NCBI RefSeq assembly: GCF_016899955.1
Contig: NZ_JACJJL010000025.1
Span: 1 to 56,241, forward strand
Length of the DNA: 56,241 nt
DNA from: Marseilla massiliensis
Lineage (GTDB): Bacteria; Bacteroidota; Bacteroidia; Bacteroidales; Bacteroidaceae
Direction: 5' to 3'
A program made the position numbers and the translations under genes. Positions 24,220-34,719 of the stretch are shown in pieces. The notes under the pieces were generated by a model, which was not told the DNA's origin, searched no databases, and saw nothing but the letters and a program-made list of their open reading frames with translations. The first letter of the stretch is position 1. Every line of letters starts with the position of its first letter.

Positions 24220-24635
24220 GTCGGTTGTCTGTTTATGCTTTAGTAGTTGGTTTCGTTGGCCGCGGCTTCAGCCCATGCCGGGCGCCAGGCCGCAGTATGT
24301 CGTTTAGGTGTCGTTGCCGCGCCTGCCGGGCGCTTTCGCCGTCATGCCGGCATCTTGCCCGCAGCCCGGCCACGCAGCCGCCCGCCTTGCTTTCGGCAAT
24401 GTGTGCCGGCATGCCGGGCCGGCGGCGTGATGCAGCCGCATTGGTGGCCGATGGCCTGTTTGCCCCGAGGCCGTCCCATGCCGTAGGCGGCGTTGCGTCT
24501 GCCACCGTGCAGGCTTGTTGGTGCCGCAGCAAGAGAAGTCGGCGCGGCTCACGGCCTGCTGTTGCGTTAGCCGTGCGCCGCGCCGTTGCCCTGCCGCCCG
24601 AGCGAAGATGCATGGCCTGGGCGGCGGTGCCGTTG
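24220..24635. other. gap between waaA and the metallophosphoesterase gene
   Basis: This stretch of about 415 nt is GC-rich and non-coding. A 176-codon minus-strand frame crosses it but has a composition unlike real genes and overlaps the end of waaA in another frame. No repeat, terminator or promoter was recognised. Confidence 0.4.
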
Positions 24636-25853
24636 TCACAGCGGTACGTCGGCCAGTATCTTGGCAGTTGCCCCGGTGCATCCCGCCACGAAATTGGCGG
24701 CGTCTTTGCCGGCCTCGGCCAGCCTGTTGCCGTCGCCGGCGAATCCGTCCATGAGCGAGGCAAAGTCGTCGGCCGAGCCCACCTCGAATCCGCCGCCGGC
24801 GGCCATCAGCCCCTGCGCTTCCTGGAAGTGCTTGTTGTTTGGGCCGAAAATCACCGGTATGCCCCACACGGCGGCCTCGAGCACGTTGTGTATGCCCACC
24901 CCGAAGCCGCCGCCCACATAGGCTGCGCAGCCGTAACGGTAGGCGCTCGACAGCAGTCCGAAGCAGTCGATGATGAGGCAGCGCGCCCGGGCGGCTTCGT
25001 CGGGCGTGGTCTGGGTGTACCTCACTGTCTTCATTTCCACGCGTTGCTCTATCTGCCTGAGGTGGTCTTCGCCTATCTCGTGGGGCGCAATGACCAGTTT
25101 CCAGTCGTCGCGGCTGTTGAAGTAGGGTATGAACACGTCGCCGTCGGGGGGCCAGCTGCTGCCGGCCACAAACACGTTGCTGCCTTTTGCGAATGCTTCC
25201 ACAATGGGCAGGCATTTCGACTGCTCCCTTATCTGCAGCACGCGGTCGAAGCGCGTGTCGCCCGCGACGGTCACCTCGGTGATGCCGAGCGAGGCCAGCA
25301 GTTGGCGGCTCACCTCGTTCTGCACGTAGAAGTGGGTGATGCACTTGAGCACGCCGGCATAGCTGCGGGCGTACCAGCGGAAGAACACCTGGCCCGGCCG
25401 GAATATGCTCGACACGCTGTAGACCGGTATGCCGCGGTGTTTGAGTATGTGCAGGTAGTTGTACCAGAACTCGTACTTGATGAAGAAAGCCATTACCGGC
25501 CTCACGAGCCTCAGGAAGCGTATGGCGTTGAGGCGCGTGTCGAGGGGCAGGTAGCACACAATGTCGGCGCCAGAATAGTTTTTCCGCACCTCGTAGCCCG
25601 ACGGAGAGAAGAACGTGAGCAGTATTTTATACTCGGGATGCTCGCGCCTGAGCTGCTCCATCAGAGGCCTGCCCTGCTCGAACTCGCCGAGCGAGGCGGC
25701 GTGGAACCACACGTAGCGCGCCGCCGGGTCGACCTTGCGTTTCAGCACGTCGAAGGCTTCGCGCTCGCCGTGCCACATCTTCTTGACCTTCGAGTCGAAC
25801 AGGCTGGCTATTGCCACGCCAAGCATGTAGATGTATATCGCTATGTCGTACAT
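24636..25853 (-). CDS. waaA: 3-deoxy-D-manno-octulosonic acid (Kdo) transferase
   Basis: The 405-residue inner-membrane GT-B enzyme attaches Kdo to lipid A precursor. The N-terminal membrane anchor is followed by YVWFHAASLGEFEQGRPL (about 47-64) with the catalytic-region glutamate. FIKYEFWYNYL (about 125) comes next, and then the CMP-Kdo-binding half, FVAGSSWPPDGDVF and PVIFGPNNKHFQEAQGL. It lies 8 nt after gltX on the same strand and is probably co-transcribed. The length is usual for Bacteroidales. Confidence 0.95.
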   Translation of the reverse strand: MYDIAIYIYMLGVAIASLFDSKVKKMWHGEREAFDVLKRKVDPAARYVWFHAASLGEFEQGRPLMEQLRREHPEYKILLTFFSPSGYEVRKNYSGADIVCYLPLDTRLNAIRFLRLVRPVMAFFIKYEFWYNYLHILKHRGIPVYSVSSIFRPGQVFFRWYARSYAGVLKCITHFYVQNEVSRQLLASLGITEVTVAGDTRFDRVLQIREQSKCLPIVEAFAKGSNVFVAGSSWPPDGDVFIPYFNSRDDWKLVIAPHEIGEDHLRQIEQRVEMKTVRYTQTTPDEAARARCLIIDCFGLLSSAYRYGCAAYVGGGFGVGIHNVLEAAVWGIPVIFGPNNKHFQEAQGLMAAGGGFEVGSADDFASLMDGFAGDGNRLAEAGKDAANFVAGCTGATAKILADVPL

Positions 25854-25861
25854 TGCGCTTG

Positions 25862-27379
25862 TCAGCCGAGTGTGTCGATGGCACGCCTCATGCGTGCAAT
25901 GGTTTCATCCTTGCCGAGGAATGCCGAGATGTCGAACATGCCCGGGCCTTTGCCTTCGCCCACGAGCGTCAGGCGCCATGCGTTCATAACATCGCCCAGC
26001 TTGTAGCCCTTGTCCTGAATCCATTGCTCCACGGTGTGCTCCTGTGCCTGTATCGAGAAGTCGTCGGTGGCTTCGAGCAGGGCGGCCAGTTCGCCCATTA
26101 CGCGGGCCGAGTCTTCCTTCCAGCGCTTGCGGCGGGTCTTCTCGTCGTAGGCCGTAGGCGCCACGAAGAAGAAAGAGCAGAGCGGCCACAGCTCGCTGAC
26201 GAAGTTCACGCGGTCTTTCATCATGGCCACCACGGCGCGCACCTGGCTGTCGGTGGCGGCCGGCACGTGGCTCCTCACTATGGGGGCGAAGAGCGCGGCC
26301 ACCTCGTCGTCGCTCTTCATGAGCATGTATTCATGGTTGAACCAGATGCATTTCTTGTAGTCAAACTTGGCTCCGGCCTTGCTGCACTTGGTTATGTCGA
26401 ACAGCTGGCACAGCTCGTCGAGGCTGTATAGCTCACGCTCCGTGCCCGGGTTCCAGCCCAGCAGGGCGAGGAAGTTGATGACGGCCTCGGGGAAATAGCC
26501 GCTTTCGCGGAACCCCGCCGACACTTCTCCGCTCTTGGGGTCGTGCCACTCGAGCGGGAAGACGGGGAACCCGAGCCTGTCGCCGTCGCGCTTGCTCAGC
26601 TTGCCCTTGCCCTCGGGCTTGAGCAGCAGTGGCAGGTGGGCGAACCGGGGCATGGTGTCGGCCCAGCCGAAAGCCTCGTAGAGCAGCACGTGGAGCGGGG
26701 CGCTGGGCAGCCATTCCTCGCCCCTTATCACGTGGGTTATCTCCATCAGGTGGTCGTCTACGATGTTGGCCAGGTGGTAGGTGGGCAGTTCGTCGGCGCT
26801 CTTGTATAGCACCTTGTCGTCGATGATGTCGCTCTTTATGCGCACGTCGCCGCGAATGAGGTCGTCGACATGCACCTCGCGCCCCGGCTCAACCATGAAT
26901 CTCACCACGTATTGGGCCCCCTGGGCTATGAGACTGTCCACTTCATCCTTGCTCATGGTGAGCGAGTTGCGCATCGACAGGCGCGTGTGGGCGTCATACT
27001 GGAAGTTCTGCACCTGCCCGCGCTTGGCTTCCAGCTCCTCGGGCGTGTCGAAGGCAATGTAGGCTTTGCCTGCGTCGAGCAGCTGCCTGACGTATTCCTT
27101 GTATATGTCGCGGCGCTCGCTCTGGCGGTACGGGCCCTTGTCGCCTCCGAAGGAAACCCCCTCGTCGAACGTTATGCCGAGCCACTTGAACGACTCAATG
27201 ATGTATTCCTCGGCGCCGGGCACGAACCTGTTCGAGTCGGTGTCTTCTATCCTGAACACCAAGTCGCCGCCGTGCTGGCGTGCAAACATATAGTTGTAAA
27301 GTGCGGTGCGTACGCCGCCGATGTGCAATGCCCCGGTTGGGCTGGGCGCGAAGCGCACCCTTACTCTTCTCTCCGCCAT
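25862..27379 (-). CDS. gltX: glutamyl-tRNA synthetase
   Basis: The 505-residue class I synthetase charges tRNA-Glu. [21 protein letters not shown] (start about residue 8, contains the HIGH-type motif) and [15 protein letters not shown] (KMSKS-type motif, about 262) are intact. [10 protein letters not shown] and [20 protein letters not shown] are also typical. The ATG at 27379 follows a TAATTTTG -7 element. It heads the gltX-waaA pair. Confidence 0.97.
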   Translation of the reverse strand: MAERRVRVRFAPSPTGALHIGGVRTALYNYMFARQHGGDLVFRIEDTDSNRFVPGAEEYIIESFKWLGITFDEGVSFGGDKGPYRQSERRDIYKEYVRQLLDAGKAYIAFDTPEELEAKRGQVQNFQYDAHTRLSMRNSLTMSKDEVDSLIAQGAQYVVRFMVEPGREVHVDDLIRGDVRIKSDIIDDKVLYKSADELPTYHLANIVDDHLMEITHVIRGEEWLPSAPLHVLLYEAFGWADTMPRFAHLPLLLKPEGKGKLSKRDGDRLGFPVFPLEWHDPKSGEVSAGFRESGYFPEAVINFLALLGWNPGTERELYSLDELCQLFDITKCSKAGAKFDYKKCIWFNHEYMLMKSDDEVAALFAPIVRSHVPAATDSQVRAVVAMMKDRVNFVSELWPLCSFFFVAPTAYDEKTRRKRWKEDSARVMGELAALLEATDDFSIQAQEHTVEQWIQDKGYKLGDVMNAWRLTLVGEGKGPGMFDISAFLGKDETIARMRRAIDTLG

Positions 27380-27413
27380 TATAATAAAATCTATATCAGC
27401 AAATATTTTTGTG

Positions 27414-27421
27414 CAAAATTA
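27414..27421 (-). promoter_or_regulatory. -7 element for gltX
   Basis: The minus strand reads TAATTTTG, matching TAnnTTTG, about 35 nt before the gltX ATG. No clear -33 is seen. Confidence 0.5.
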
Positions 27422-27848
27422 CAATAAATTTTTCACTATTTATACTTTTCCACCATATTTATCAGCTTATTCCTGCATAAAAGCAGCCTGCGGCAGGCTC
27501 GCCGGGCGGCAGGGGCGGGTACGGGGGCTGCCAGAAAATCGCCGGTGGGCGCGGTGCCGATTTGCAACGCTTTGTGCTACAGCGGGTTGCGCCGGCGATA
27601 TGACTGCCTCGTAGAAAAGGTGGCCAGGTGTGGCCTGACGGGCGGCCCTGTGGCGTGGCGCGGCCTGTACGGCATTCCCCGGCACCCCGTCCGGCCCTGC
27701 CGTGCCATCGGTTGTAAACAAAAAGGCCGCCCGTGGCAGGCCGCGGCCAGTAGCCCGGCGCCATGTGTCAGCGCCACGCTATCAACCGGCTTCTGCACCC
27801 CGGCACACGTCGCTGGCGGGCTTGAAGGCCAAATAATCACACAGCCAC
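27422..27848. other. non-coding gap between divergent gltX and HD-hydrolase genes
   Basis: No gene or repeat family is recognised in it. The centre is GC-rich and the edges are AT-rich promoter regions. Confidence 0.45.
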
Positions 27849-27879
27849 TTTGCCGTATCAGTTTTTTTTCGTATTTTCG
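27849..27879 (+). promoter_or_regulatory. promoter of the HD-domain phosphodiesterase gene
   Basis: TTTG (27849-27852), 19-nt spacer, TATTTTCG (27872-27879), one base from the -7 consensus. The ATG lies 36 nt downstream. Confidence 0.6.
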
Positions 27880-27914
27880 CAATCGCAAACCAGACTTGAA
27901 ATCATTCATGGCTT

Positions 27915-29996
27915 ATGAGCACATTCAACAATAGGGAAGACATAACGTGGCGCGACATACTCGTGCGTGCTGCTGTCATCATCTGCACCGTGGCCATAAC
28001 GGTGTGGGCCATGCCCAACGACAGCCGCAACTATTTCCGCGTGGAGCAGGGCAAGCCGTGGAAGTATGGCGACCTCACGGCGCCTTTCGACTTCCCGATA
28101 TACAAGTCGGAGGAGGCCATAAGGCAGCAGCGCGACAGCATACTGGGCGCCTATGAGCCATACTACCGGCTGAACAGCGACGCCGAGGGGGAGCAGGTGC
28201 GCAAGTTTGTGTCCGACTTCAGCAACGGGATTCCCGGGCTCAGCGACGACTACATAAGCATTATAGCCAACAGGCTGCACGCTCTCTACCGGCGGGGGAT
28301 AATAAGTGCGGCCGACTACAAGAAGCTCAACACCGACACTTCGCGCACCATACGCATAGTAAGCGGCAAGAGCGCCGTCAGCGTGAGGCTCAACTCGCTG
28401 TATACTACGAAGACCGCCTACGAGAGTCTGTTCATCGACGAGACGCTCGAACAGCACAGGCAGATACTGCAAAAATGCGACCTCAACGACTATATCACGC
28501 CCAACGTGGTTTACGACAGGGAGAAGAGCAGCACTGCGCTCAACGACCTCATGAACGGAATACCACTGGCCGTGGGCGTGGTTCAGAAGGGACAGAAAAT
28601 CATTGACCGCGGAGGCATCGTCGACGAGAAGGTGTACCGCATTCTTGACTCGTTCAAGAAGGAAAACGAGCGGCGCAGCCGCGACACGCGCCAGATACGC
28701 ATGACCACGGCCGGCGAGGCGCTCTATGTGCTCATAGTCATCATTGCGTTCACGGTTTACCTTAGCCTTTTCCGCAAGGATTACTTTGACAAGTCGCGCA
28801 GTATAGCCATGCTTTACTGCCTGATCATAATCTTCGCGCTGCTCACATCGCTGTTGGTGCGCAACACGTGGTTCCATGTCTACCTGCTGCCTTACGCCAT
28901 CGTGCCAATATTCATACGTGTGTTCATGGATTCGCGCACGGCCCTCATGACCCACCTGGCCATGGTGCTGGTGTGCGCCTGCATGTTGCAGAACCCGTTT
29001 GAGTTTATTGTGCTCGAGACAGTGGCCGGCATGACTGCCATATACAGCCTGCGCGAACTGCAGTACCGCTCGCAGCTGTTCAAGGCTGCCATAGTGGTCA
29101 CGCTGGCGGCGGCGGCCATCAACTTCGCCTTCGACCTCATGCACGCGTCGGAACTGGCTGGCCTCGACATGACAAACTACAACTACCTCATCGTCAACGG
29201 TGTGCTCCTGCTCTTTGCCTACCCGCTGCTCTACGTGGTGGAAAAGACGTTCGGCTTCATTTCCGACATCACGCTGATAGAGCTCTCGAACACCAACAAC
29301 GAGCTGTTGCAGCGCATGAGCGAGGTGGCGCCAGGCACTTTCCAGCATTCCATACAGGTGGGCAACCTCGCGGCGGCCATTGCCAACAAGATAGGGGCCA
29401 AGAGCCAGCTCGTGCGCACGGGCGCTCTGTACCATGACATAGGCAAGATGAACAACCCGATATACTTCACCGAGAACCAGTCGGGCGTCAACCCCCATGA
29501 AAACCTGTCGTGCATAGAGAGCGCGCAGATAATAATCAGCCACGTCACCGACGGGCTCAAGATGGCCGACAAGTACAACCTGCCGTCTGTGATACGCGAT
29601 TTCATAAGCACGCACCACGGACAGGGCAAGACCAAGTACTTCTACGTGAAGTACAAGAACGAGCACCCGGGCGACGATGTCGACGAACTGCTGTTCACAT
29701 ATCCCGGCCCCAACCCGTTCACACGCGAGCAGGCAATACTGATGATGGCCGATTCGGTAGAGGCATCGTCACGTTCGCTGGCCGAATACACCGACCAGTC
29801 GATACGCGACTTGGTTAACAAGATCATCGACGGGCAGCTTGCCGACGGCTTCTTCCGTGAGTGTCCGATAACCTTCCGCGACATAGCTTACTCCAAGACG
29901 GTGCTTATCGAGAAGCTGAAGACCATCTATCACACCCGTGTGAGCTACCCGGAACTGAAGAAAGCGCCCTCGGCCGACGACAAGAAGCAGTCTTGA
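27915..29996 (+). CDS. 7TM-HD domain protein, PgpH-like c-di-AMP phosphodiesterase
   Basis: The 693-residue membrane protein has an N-terminal helix (about 16-34) and a periplasmic 7TMR-HDED region (about 40-265). Seven membrane helices follow (about 270-470), then a cytoplasmic HD domain with HDIGK at 507-511 and ISTHHGQGKT about residue 560. The architecture is that of PgpH, which hydrolyses cyclic di-AMP in other bacteria. The activity here is inferred from the family. It is a single gene with its own promoter. Confidence 0.9.
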   Translation: MSTFNNREDITWRDILVRAAVIICTVAITVWAMPNDSRNYFRVEQGKPWKYGDLTAPFDFPIYKSEEAIRQQRDSILGAYEPYYRLNSDAEGEQVRKFVSDFSNGIPGLSDDYISIIANRLHALYRRGIISAADYKKLNTDTSRTIRIVSGKSAVSVRLNSLYTTKTAYESLFIDETLEQHRQILQKCDLNDYITPNVVYDREKSSTALNDLMNGIPLAVGVVQKGQKIIDRGGIVDEKVYRILDSFKKENERRSRDTRQIRMTTAGEALYVLIVIIAFTVYLSLFRKDYFDKSRSIAMLYCLIIIFALLTSLLVRNTWFHVYLLPYAIVPIFIRVFMDSRTALMTHLAMVLVCACMLQNPFEFIVLETVAGMTAIYSLRELQYRSQLFKAAIVVTLAAAAINFAFDLMHASELAGLDMTNYNYLIVNGVLLLFAYPLLYVVEKTFGFISDITLIELSNTNNELLQRMSEVAPGTFQHSIQVGNLAAAIANKIGAKSQLVRTGALYHDIGKMNNPIYFTENQSGVNPHENLSCIESAQIIISHVTDGLKMADKYNLPSVIRDFISTHHGQGKTKYFYVKYKNEHPGDDVDELLFTYPGPNPFTREQAILMMADSVEASSRSLAEYTDQSIRDLVNKIIDGQLADGFFRECPITFRDIAYSKTVLIEKLKTIYHTRVSYPELKKAPSADDKKQS

Positions 29997-30295
29997 CGCT
30001 GCCGGGGCCGTATTTTACTGGCGCTGGGTAGGAGGGCTTCCTGGCCGTTCCCGGCAGTTTGTGGTGTCGCCATGCCAATGGCGTTACACTGCAAGCAGGC
30101 TGTTCCGCCCCGATGGTATGGCTCATGCCGGCAGTTGGTAAAATGCGAACAGTTTTCAAGTGGTGTTGGTTAAAAGAGGCGGAATGCTGCATTTTTCTTT
30201 GCACAAATGGCAGAGTTTGTGCAAGGAAAATGTGTTTTGTGGTTAATAAATATTAATAATTAACCTGCTACTCAGCGTTTTTTGAATGGTGTTTT
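29997..30295. other. non-coding gap
   Basis: No gene recognised. The last 60 nt are AT-rich and lead into the promoter at 30296. Confidence 0.4.
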
Positions 30296-30303
30296 TAACT
30301 TTG
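30296..30303 (+). promoter_or_regulatory. -7 element for the FadL-like gene
   Basis: TAACTTTG matches the consensus and lies 27 nt before the ATG at 30331. The -33 part is weak. Confidence 0.5.
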
Positions 30304-30330
30304 CAGCCTGTTCTTTAATTTTTATTTATA

Positions 30331-31872
30331 ATGGTAAAACAGCGATTAGCATTTCTTGCCGCGGCGGTGGCCGTGGCCGGCAACTCCCTTGCCGGAGGGC
30401 TGCTCACCAACACCAACCAGAACGTTGTGTTCTTGCGCAACCCCGCCCGCGATGCCGCCATCGGCATCGACGGCGTTTACAGCAACCCGGCCGGGGTGGC
30501 ATTCCTCGACGAGGGATTCCATCTGTCTATCAACCTCCAGAACGTTCACCAGACGAGAACCATACTTACGGGCTACCCTCTGTTTGTAAACAACGTGAAA
30601 AACCCGGGCAACAGCGTTCACGAATTCAAGGGAGAGGCCGACGCCCCGGTAGTTCCCTCGCTCCAGGCTGCCTACAACAAGGGGCGCTGGAGCCTGCAGT
30701 TTGGCTTTGCCATCACCGGTGGCGGCGGCAAATGTGAGTTTGACGGCGGCCTCGGATCGTTTGAACAAGTGGTTTCGGGAGTAACGTCATACGCCTCGGC
30801 CATCACCGGCATGTACGACCAGTTGAGCCGCATTCCGGGCATGGGCGACCTTGCCGGCCACGGCATGGGCAGCAGTTATGGCTACGACTCATACATGCGC
30901 GGCCGCCAGTATTACTATGGTTTCACGCTCGGCGCGGCCTACAAGGTGACCGACCGCCTCTCCGTCTACGGCGGATTGCGCATGCTTTACGGCACGTCAA
31001 ACTACTACGGCTATGTCAGGAACATACAGGTGGAGCACACATACAACGGCTCTTCGGAGATGGTGGGCGCATCGCGCCATTTCGCAAGCGAGAGCGCCAT
31101 GCTCAACCAGCACGTCGGCCGGCTCGAAGCCATGGCCCAGGGCGACGACCCGACGCTTGCCGCCATTGCCGAGCAGGCCCTGCCCGGGGTGCGCCAGGCT
31201 GCCGCCACGACGGCCCTTCTCAGTGCCGCCACGCAAGACATCGAGCTCAACTGCGACCAGACGGGGTGGGGCGTGGCACCCATCATTGGCGTCGACTACA
31301 AGTGGGGCAAGGTGAACCTGGCTGCCAAATATGAGTTTAAGACGCGCATGAGGCTCAAGAACAAGTCGGCCAACAGCCTCAGTGCCGAGGGCATAGCCAT
31401 GCTCGACAAGTTTGCCGACGGCCGCCGCGTGCCCGAAGACTCGCCTGCCCTGCTCGCCGTCGGTGCGCAGTGGGAGATTATCCCGCAGCTTCGCGTCATG
31501 GCCGGTTGGCACCATTATTTCGACGTAGACACCGAGCAGTATACCAAGGAGATGCTCGGCGACACCAACGAGTATCTGTTCGGCGCCGAATACGACATCA
31601 CCGACCGCATCCAAGTGAGCGCCGGCGGGCAGCGCACAAAGTACGGTTTCAACGATACGGGCATGAACGACATAAGCTACAACGTAGATTCATACTCGTT
31701 CGGACTGGGAGTCGGTGTGACTGTTGCGAAAAACGTGAAGGTCAATGCGGCCTATTTCCAGACCCTCTACGACGACTACGACATGACGTCGGGCACGGCC
31801 CCGGCAGTCACCACCAACTCGTTTACGCGCTCAAACCGCGTCATCGGCCTGGGCGTCGACCTGAAGTTCTGA
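30331..31872 (+). CDS. FadL/OmpP1-like outer-membrane transport protein
   Basis: The 513-residue protein has a signal peptide (MVKQRLAFLAAAVAVAGNSLA). The plug-domain signature LLTNTNQNVVFLRNPARDA and YSNPAGVAFLDEGF (about 50-63, the NPA motif of FadL) is followed by a long barrel ending VIGLGVDLKF with terminal Phe. Family members import hydrophobic compounds such as fatty acids. The substrate here is unknown. It is a single gene ended by a strong hairpin. Confidence 0.85.
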   Translation: MVKQRLAFLAAAVAVAGNSLAGGLLTNTNQNVVFLRNPARDAAIGIDGVYSNPAGVAFLDEGFHLSINLQNVHQTRTILTGYPLFVNNVKNPGNSVHEFKGEADAPVVPSLQAAYNKGRWSLQFGFAITGGGGKCEFDGGLGSFEQVVSGVTSYASAITGMYDQLSRIPGMGDLAGHGMGSSYGYDSYMRGRQYYYGFTLGAAYKVTDRLSVYGGLRMLYGTSNYYGYVRNIQVEHTYNGSSEMVGASRHFASESAMLNQHVGRLEAMAQGDDPTLAAIAEQALPGVRQAAATTALLSAATQDIELNCDQTGWGVAPIIGVDYKWGKVNLAAKYEFKTRMRLKNKSANSLSAEGIAMLDKFADGRRVPEDSPALLAVGAQWEIIPQLRVMAGWHHYFDVDTEQYTKEMLGDTNEYLFGAEYDITDRIQVSAGGQRTKYGFNDTGMNDISYNVDSYSFGLGVGVTVAKNVKVNAAYFQTLYDDYDMTSGTAPAVTTNSFTRSNRVIGLGVDLKF

Positions 31873-31891
31873 GCCATAAGCCAGTGTGTCT

Positions 31892-31931
31892 GGCTTGCCT
31901 GCAGCCTGCGGTGGCGGGTTGCAGGCAAGCC
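31892..31931 (+). terminator. hairpin after the FadL-like gene
   Basis: Perfect 12-bp arms (31892-31903 and 31920-31931) enclose a 16-nt loop. No U tract follows, so it may act as a 3' stabilising stem rather than an intrinsic terminator. Confidence 0.6.
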
Positions 31932-31975
31932 GTAGCTGTAATGTGGGGCTGCCTTTGCAGCCTCGTTTTCTTTGT

Positions 31976-32284
31976 TCAGGCAAACAAAAGAACAATTACC
32001 ACCGTGGAAAGCACGTGCGGGAGCAATGCCAAGACGGCCTTGCCCGTGCGCCTGTACAGCCGTATGCTTAGTGCTGCGCAGCCCGCAAGCACAAGCGAGT
32101 AGGAGTTGATGGCAAAAAATACCAGCATCGCAAGTGTCATGTTGTGCGGGTTGTCGAATATGAAAATAGAGGCGTAGAACACAAGCGGTGCCGCCAATAT
32201 GGGCAGCATCATCACTACATTGACGGCTATGATCCACTTTGGCAGACTGTGTTTGCGGTGCAATGGGGCGGGTGGTTGTTGCAT
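31976..32284 (-). CDS. small integral membrane protein of unknown function
   Basis: The 102-residue protein has three predicted membrane helices: WIIAVNVVMMLPILAAPLVFYA (about 17-38), LAMLVFFAINSYSLVLAGCAAL (about 50-72) and VLALLPHVLSTVVIVLLFA (about 84-102). A basic N-terminus and the loop RLYRRTGK put positive charges at the cytoplasmic side. Its hydrophobic periodicity supports it as real. It lies 155 nt downstream of priA on the same strand. I recognise no family. Confidence 0.65.
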   Translation of the reverse strand: MQQPPAPLHRKHSLPKWIIAVNVVMMLPILAAPLVFYASIFIFDNPHNMTLAMLVFFAINSYSLVLAGCAALSIRLYRRTGKAVLALLPHVLSTVVIVLLFA

Positions 32285-32439
32285 AATGATTCAATGTATT
32301 TTGTTTTTTGCACATAGGGTTTTGCCAAATGGCATCCTGCCCTGGGCACCGGCATTGGGCCGGTGCGGTGTTGGGGCCCCCTGGCGGAGGCCTGCATGCC
32401 CGTTGCCGGGTCGTGATTTAGGTTTGAAGCAGGCTGCGA

Positions 32440-34713
32440 TTACATCGGGTCTACGTCGAAGTATGTCTGCACAGAGCGGAAGCGCGGGTCGTCGGCCATA
32501 GCCTTTTGCGCCGCGCGCAGATACTGCCTCACCTTGGCCATGTCGATGCCCAGTTCCAGTTTCAGCACAATCTTTCGTATGCAGAGCGTCTTCACCCGTG
32601 CCACGGCGGGCCTGTCGGGGCCCAGCACGCGGTCGCCGAACCAGCGGCGCAGCATAGAGCCCATCTCGTTGGCGGCATGGTCTACCACTGTTTCGTCGCG
32701 GTGCTTCATATATATATATGTAAGGTGGGTGTACGGCGGGTAGCGGAAAGCCTGCCGTTCGGCAATCATTTCGCGGTAGAGCGCGCCGTAGTCGTTGCGC
32801 ACCACATAGTCGAGCAGCGGCGCGTCGGGGCTTTTCGTCTGCAGAATCACCAGTCCGCGCCCACCCTTGCGGCCCGCCCTGCCGCTCACCTGCGCCATCA
32901 TCATGAAAGCCTGTTCGTAGGCCCTGAAGTCGGGATAGTTCATCATAGAGTCGGCATCGAGTATGCCCACCACGCTCACACGGTCGAAGTCGAGCCCCTT
33001 GCCAATCATCTGCGTTCCAATCAGTATGTCGGTGCGCCCCTCGGCAAAGTCGTCGATGATGCGCTCGTAGGCCCCGTTGGTGCGCGTCGTGTCGAGGTCC
33101 ATGCGCGCCACCCGCGCCTCGGGGAAGGCATCGCACACGCGGTCTTCAATCTTCTCGGTGCCCGCCCCCCTTGTGTGCAGCTCCCTGCTGCCGCAGGCCG
33201 GGCACACCTGCGGCACGTCGTAGGCGGCCCCGCAGTAGTGGCACGTCATCTTGTTTGTGCGCCGGTGCAGCGTCAGGCTCACGTCGCACCGCTCGCATCG
33301 CGGCACCCACCCGCACTGGCGGCACTCAACCATGGGAGCGAAGCCACGTCGGTTTTGGAAGAGTATTGCCTGTCGGCCCCCCTCGACGGCCTCGCGCACC
33401 TTGGCCATCAGCATAGGCGACAGCGGGCCTTTCATCATCTTGCGCCGGCGCAGGTCCTTTACGTCGACAATGCGTATCTCGGGCAGCTCTATTCCCTTGT
33501 AGCGTTGCGCCAGCCTCACCAGCCCATACTTTCCCGTCTGCGCGCTGTGGTAGCTCTCCAGGCTCGGCGTGGCGGTGCCGAGCAGCGTCTTGGCACCCGT
33601 CATCTGCGCCAGCATGATGGCCGTGCTGCGGGCATGGTAGCGCGGTGCGGGGTCTTGTTGCTTGAACGACTGCTCGTGTTCCTCGTCGACAATGACCAGC
33701 CCGAGGCGCGCAAACGGCAGCAGCACCGCCGAGCGCGCCCCCAGAATCACGTCGTATGGGGCTGCCGAGAGCTGCTTTCGCCATATCTCCACGCGCTCGT
33801 TGTCAGAGTATCGCGAGTGGTATATGCCCAGTTTCCCGCCGAACACGCGGCGCAGCCGCTCGGTTATCTGCACCGTCAGTGCAATCTCGGGCAGCAGGTA
33901 GAGCACCTGTTTGTGGCTCTCGATGGCCTGCTTGATGAGGTGAATGTATATCTCGGTCTTTCCGCTCGACGTCACCCCGTGGAGCAACACCACGTTTTTC
34001 TTGAGGAAAGAAAACATTATCTCGTTGTAAGCCCGCTGCTGCGCCTCGCCCAGCTGCTTCATTCGGGTGAAGTCGGGCTCGCCCCCGGTGTTCAGCCGGC
34101 CCACCTCGCGGGTGTAGGTCTCGAGCAGCCCTCGCTTCACCAGGGCGTTGACGATGGCCGTGGTGGTGTGGCTGGCGTTTAGAAGCTCGTCGCGCGTCAC
34201 TTCCGCCACCGTCCCGCCATTGCCGCTGTCGGCCGCCGCGGCCCATCCCGACAGCGAGAGGTATGTCTCGAATGCCGCCCGCTGCCTGTCGGCCCGGCCA
34301 ATCATGTCGAGCGCCACGTGCAGTCCACGGGCGCTGCCAAACTCGGGGCGCAGCCTTACGTAAAGCTCCGTGCGCGGCTTGTAGCCCTCTTCGGCCTTGA
34401 GCCCTGCCGGCAGCGCGGCCTTGAGCACGTCGCCTATGGGCGCCATGTAGTAGTCGGCCATCCATTGCCACAGCCTGTACTGCGTGGCGGTGACCACGGG
34501 TTCGGTGTCGAGCACGCGCAGGATGTCGCGCACGGCTATGCCCTCGGGTGCCTTGCCGTGCACTCTGGCCACCACGCCCACATGGGTGATTTTGGGCCCG
34601 AACGGCACCAGTACGCGCACGCCGAAGCGCACCTGTCCCTCCATGGGTGCAGGCACAGAATAGGTGAACAGGCCGTCGAGCGGCACGGGCAGTATGATGT
34701 CGGCGTATGTCAT
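32440..34713 (-). CDS. priA: primosomal protein N' (replication restart helicase PriA)
   Basis: The 757-residue protein restarts collapsed replication forks. The N-terminal DNA-binding domain starts TYADIILPVPLDGLFTYSVP. The helicase motifs are TSSGKTEIYIHL (Walker A), VIVDEEHEQSFKQQ (DEEH), GTATPSLES and IGTQMIGKGLDF. Two zinc sites lie between them (CRQCGWVPRCERC and CHYCG...CPACG). All expected parts are present. The ATG at 34713 is chosen since the longer frame would need a TTG inside the promoter element. The transcript would be nearly leaderless. Confidence 0.95.
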   Translation of the reverse strand: MTYADIILPVPLDGLFTYSVPAPMEGQVRFGVRVLVPFGPKITHVGVVARVHGKAPEGIAVRDILRVLDTEPVVTATQYRLWQWMADYYMAPIGDVLKAALPAGLKAEEGYKPRTELYVRLRPEFGSARGLHVALDMIGRADRQRAAFETYLSLSGWAAAADSGNGGTVAEVTRDELLNASHTTTAIVNALVKRGLLETYTREVGRLNTGGEPDFTRMKQLGEAQQRAYNEIMFSFLKKNVVLLHGVTSSGKTEIYIHLIKQAIESHKQVLYLLPEIALTVQITERLRRVFGGKLGIYHSRYSDNERVEIWRKQLSAAPYDVILGARSAVLLPFARLGLVIVDEEHEQSFKQQDPAPRYHARSTAIMLAQMTGAKTLLGTATPSLESYHSAQTGKYGLVRLAQRYKGIELPEIRIVDVKDLRRRKMMKGPLSPMLMAKVREAVEGGRQAILFQNRRGFAPMVECRQCGWVPRCERCDVSLTLHRRTNKMTCHYCGAAYDVPQVCPACGSRELHTRGAGTEKIEDRVCDAFPEARVARMDLDTTRTNGAYERIIDDFAEGRTDILIGTQMIGKGLDFDRVSVVGILDADSMMNYPDFRAYEQAFMMMAQVSGRAGRKGGRGLVILQTKSPDAPLLDYVVRNDYGALYREMIAERQAFRYPPYTHLTYIYMKHRDETVVDHAANEMGSMLRRWFGDRVLGPDRPAVARVKTLCIRKIVLKLELGIDMAKVRQYLRAAQKAMADDPRFRSVQTYFDVDPM

Positions 34714-34719
34714 GTGCTG

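Noticed and set aside
27906..29666. 586-codon minus-strand frame opposite the HD phosphodiesterase
   Set aside because: It is a His/Val/Arg-rich shadow frame; the plus-strand gene has intact HD motifs and a promoter.
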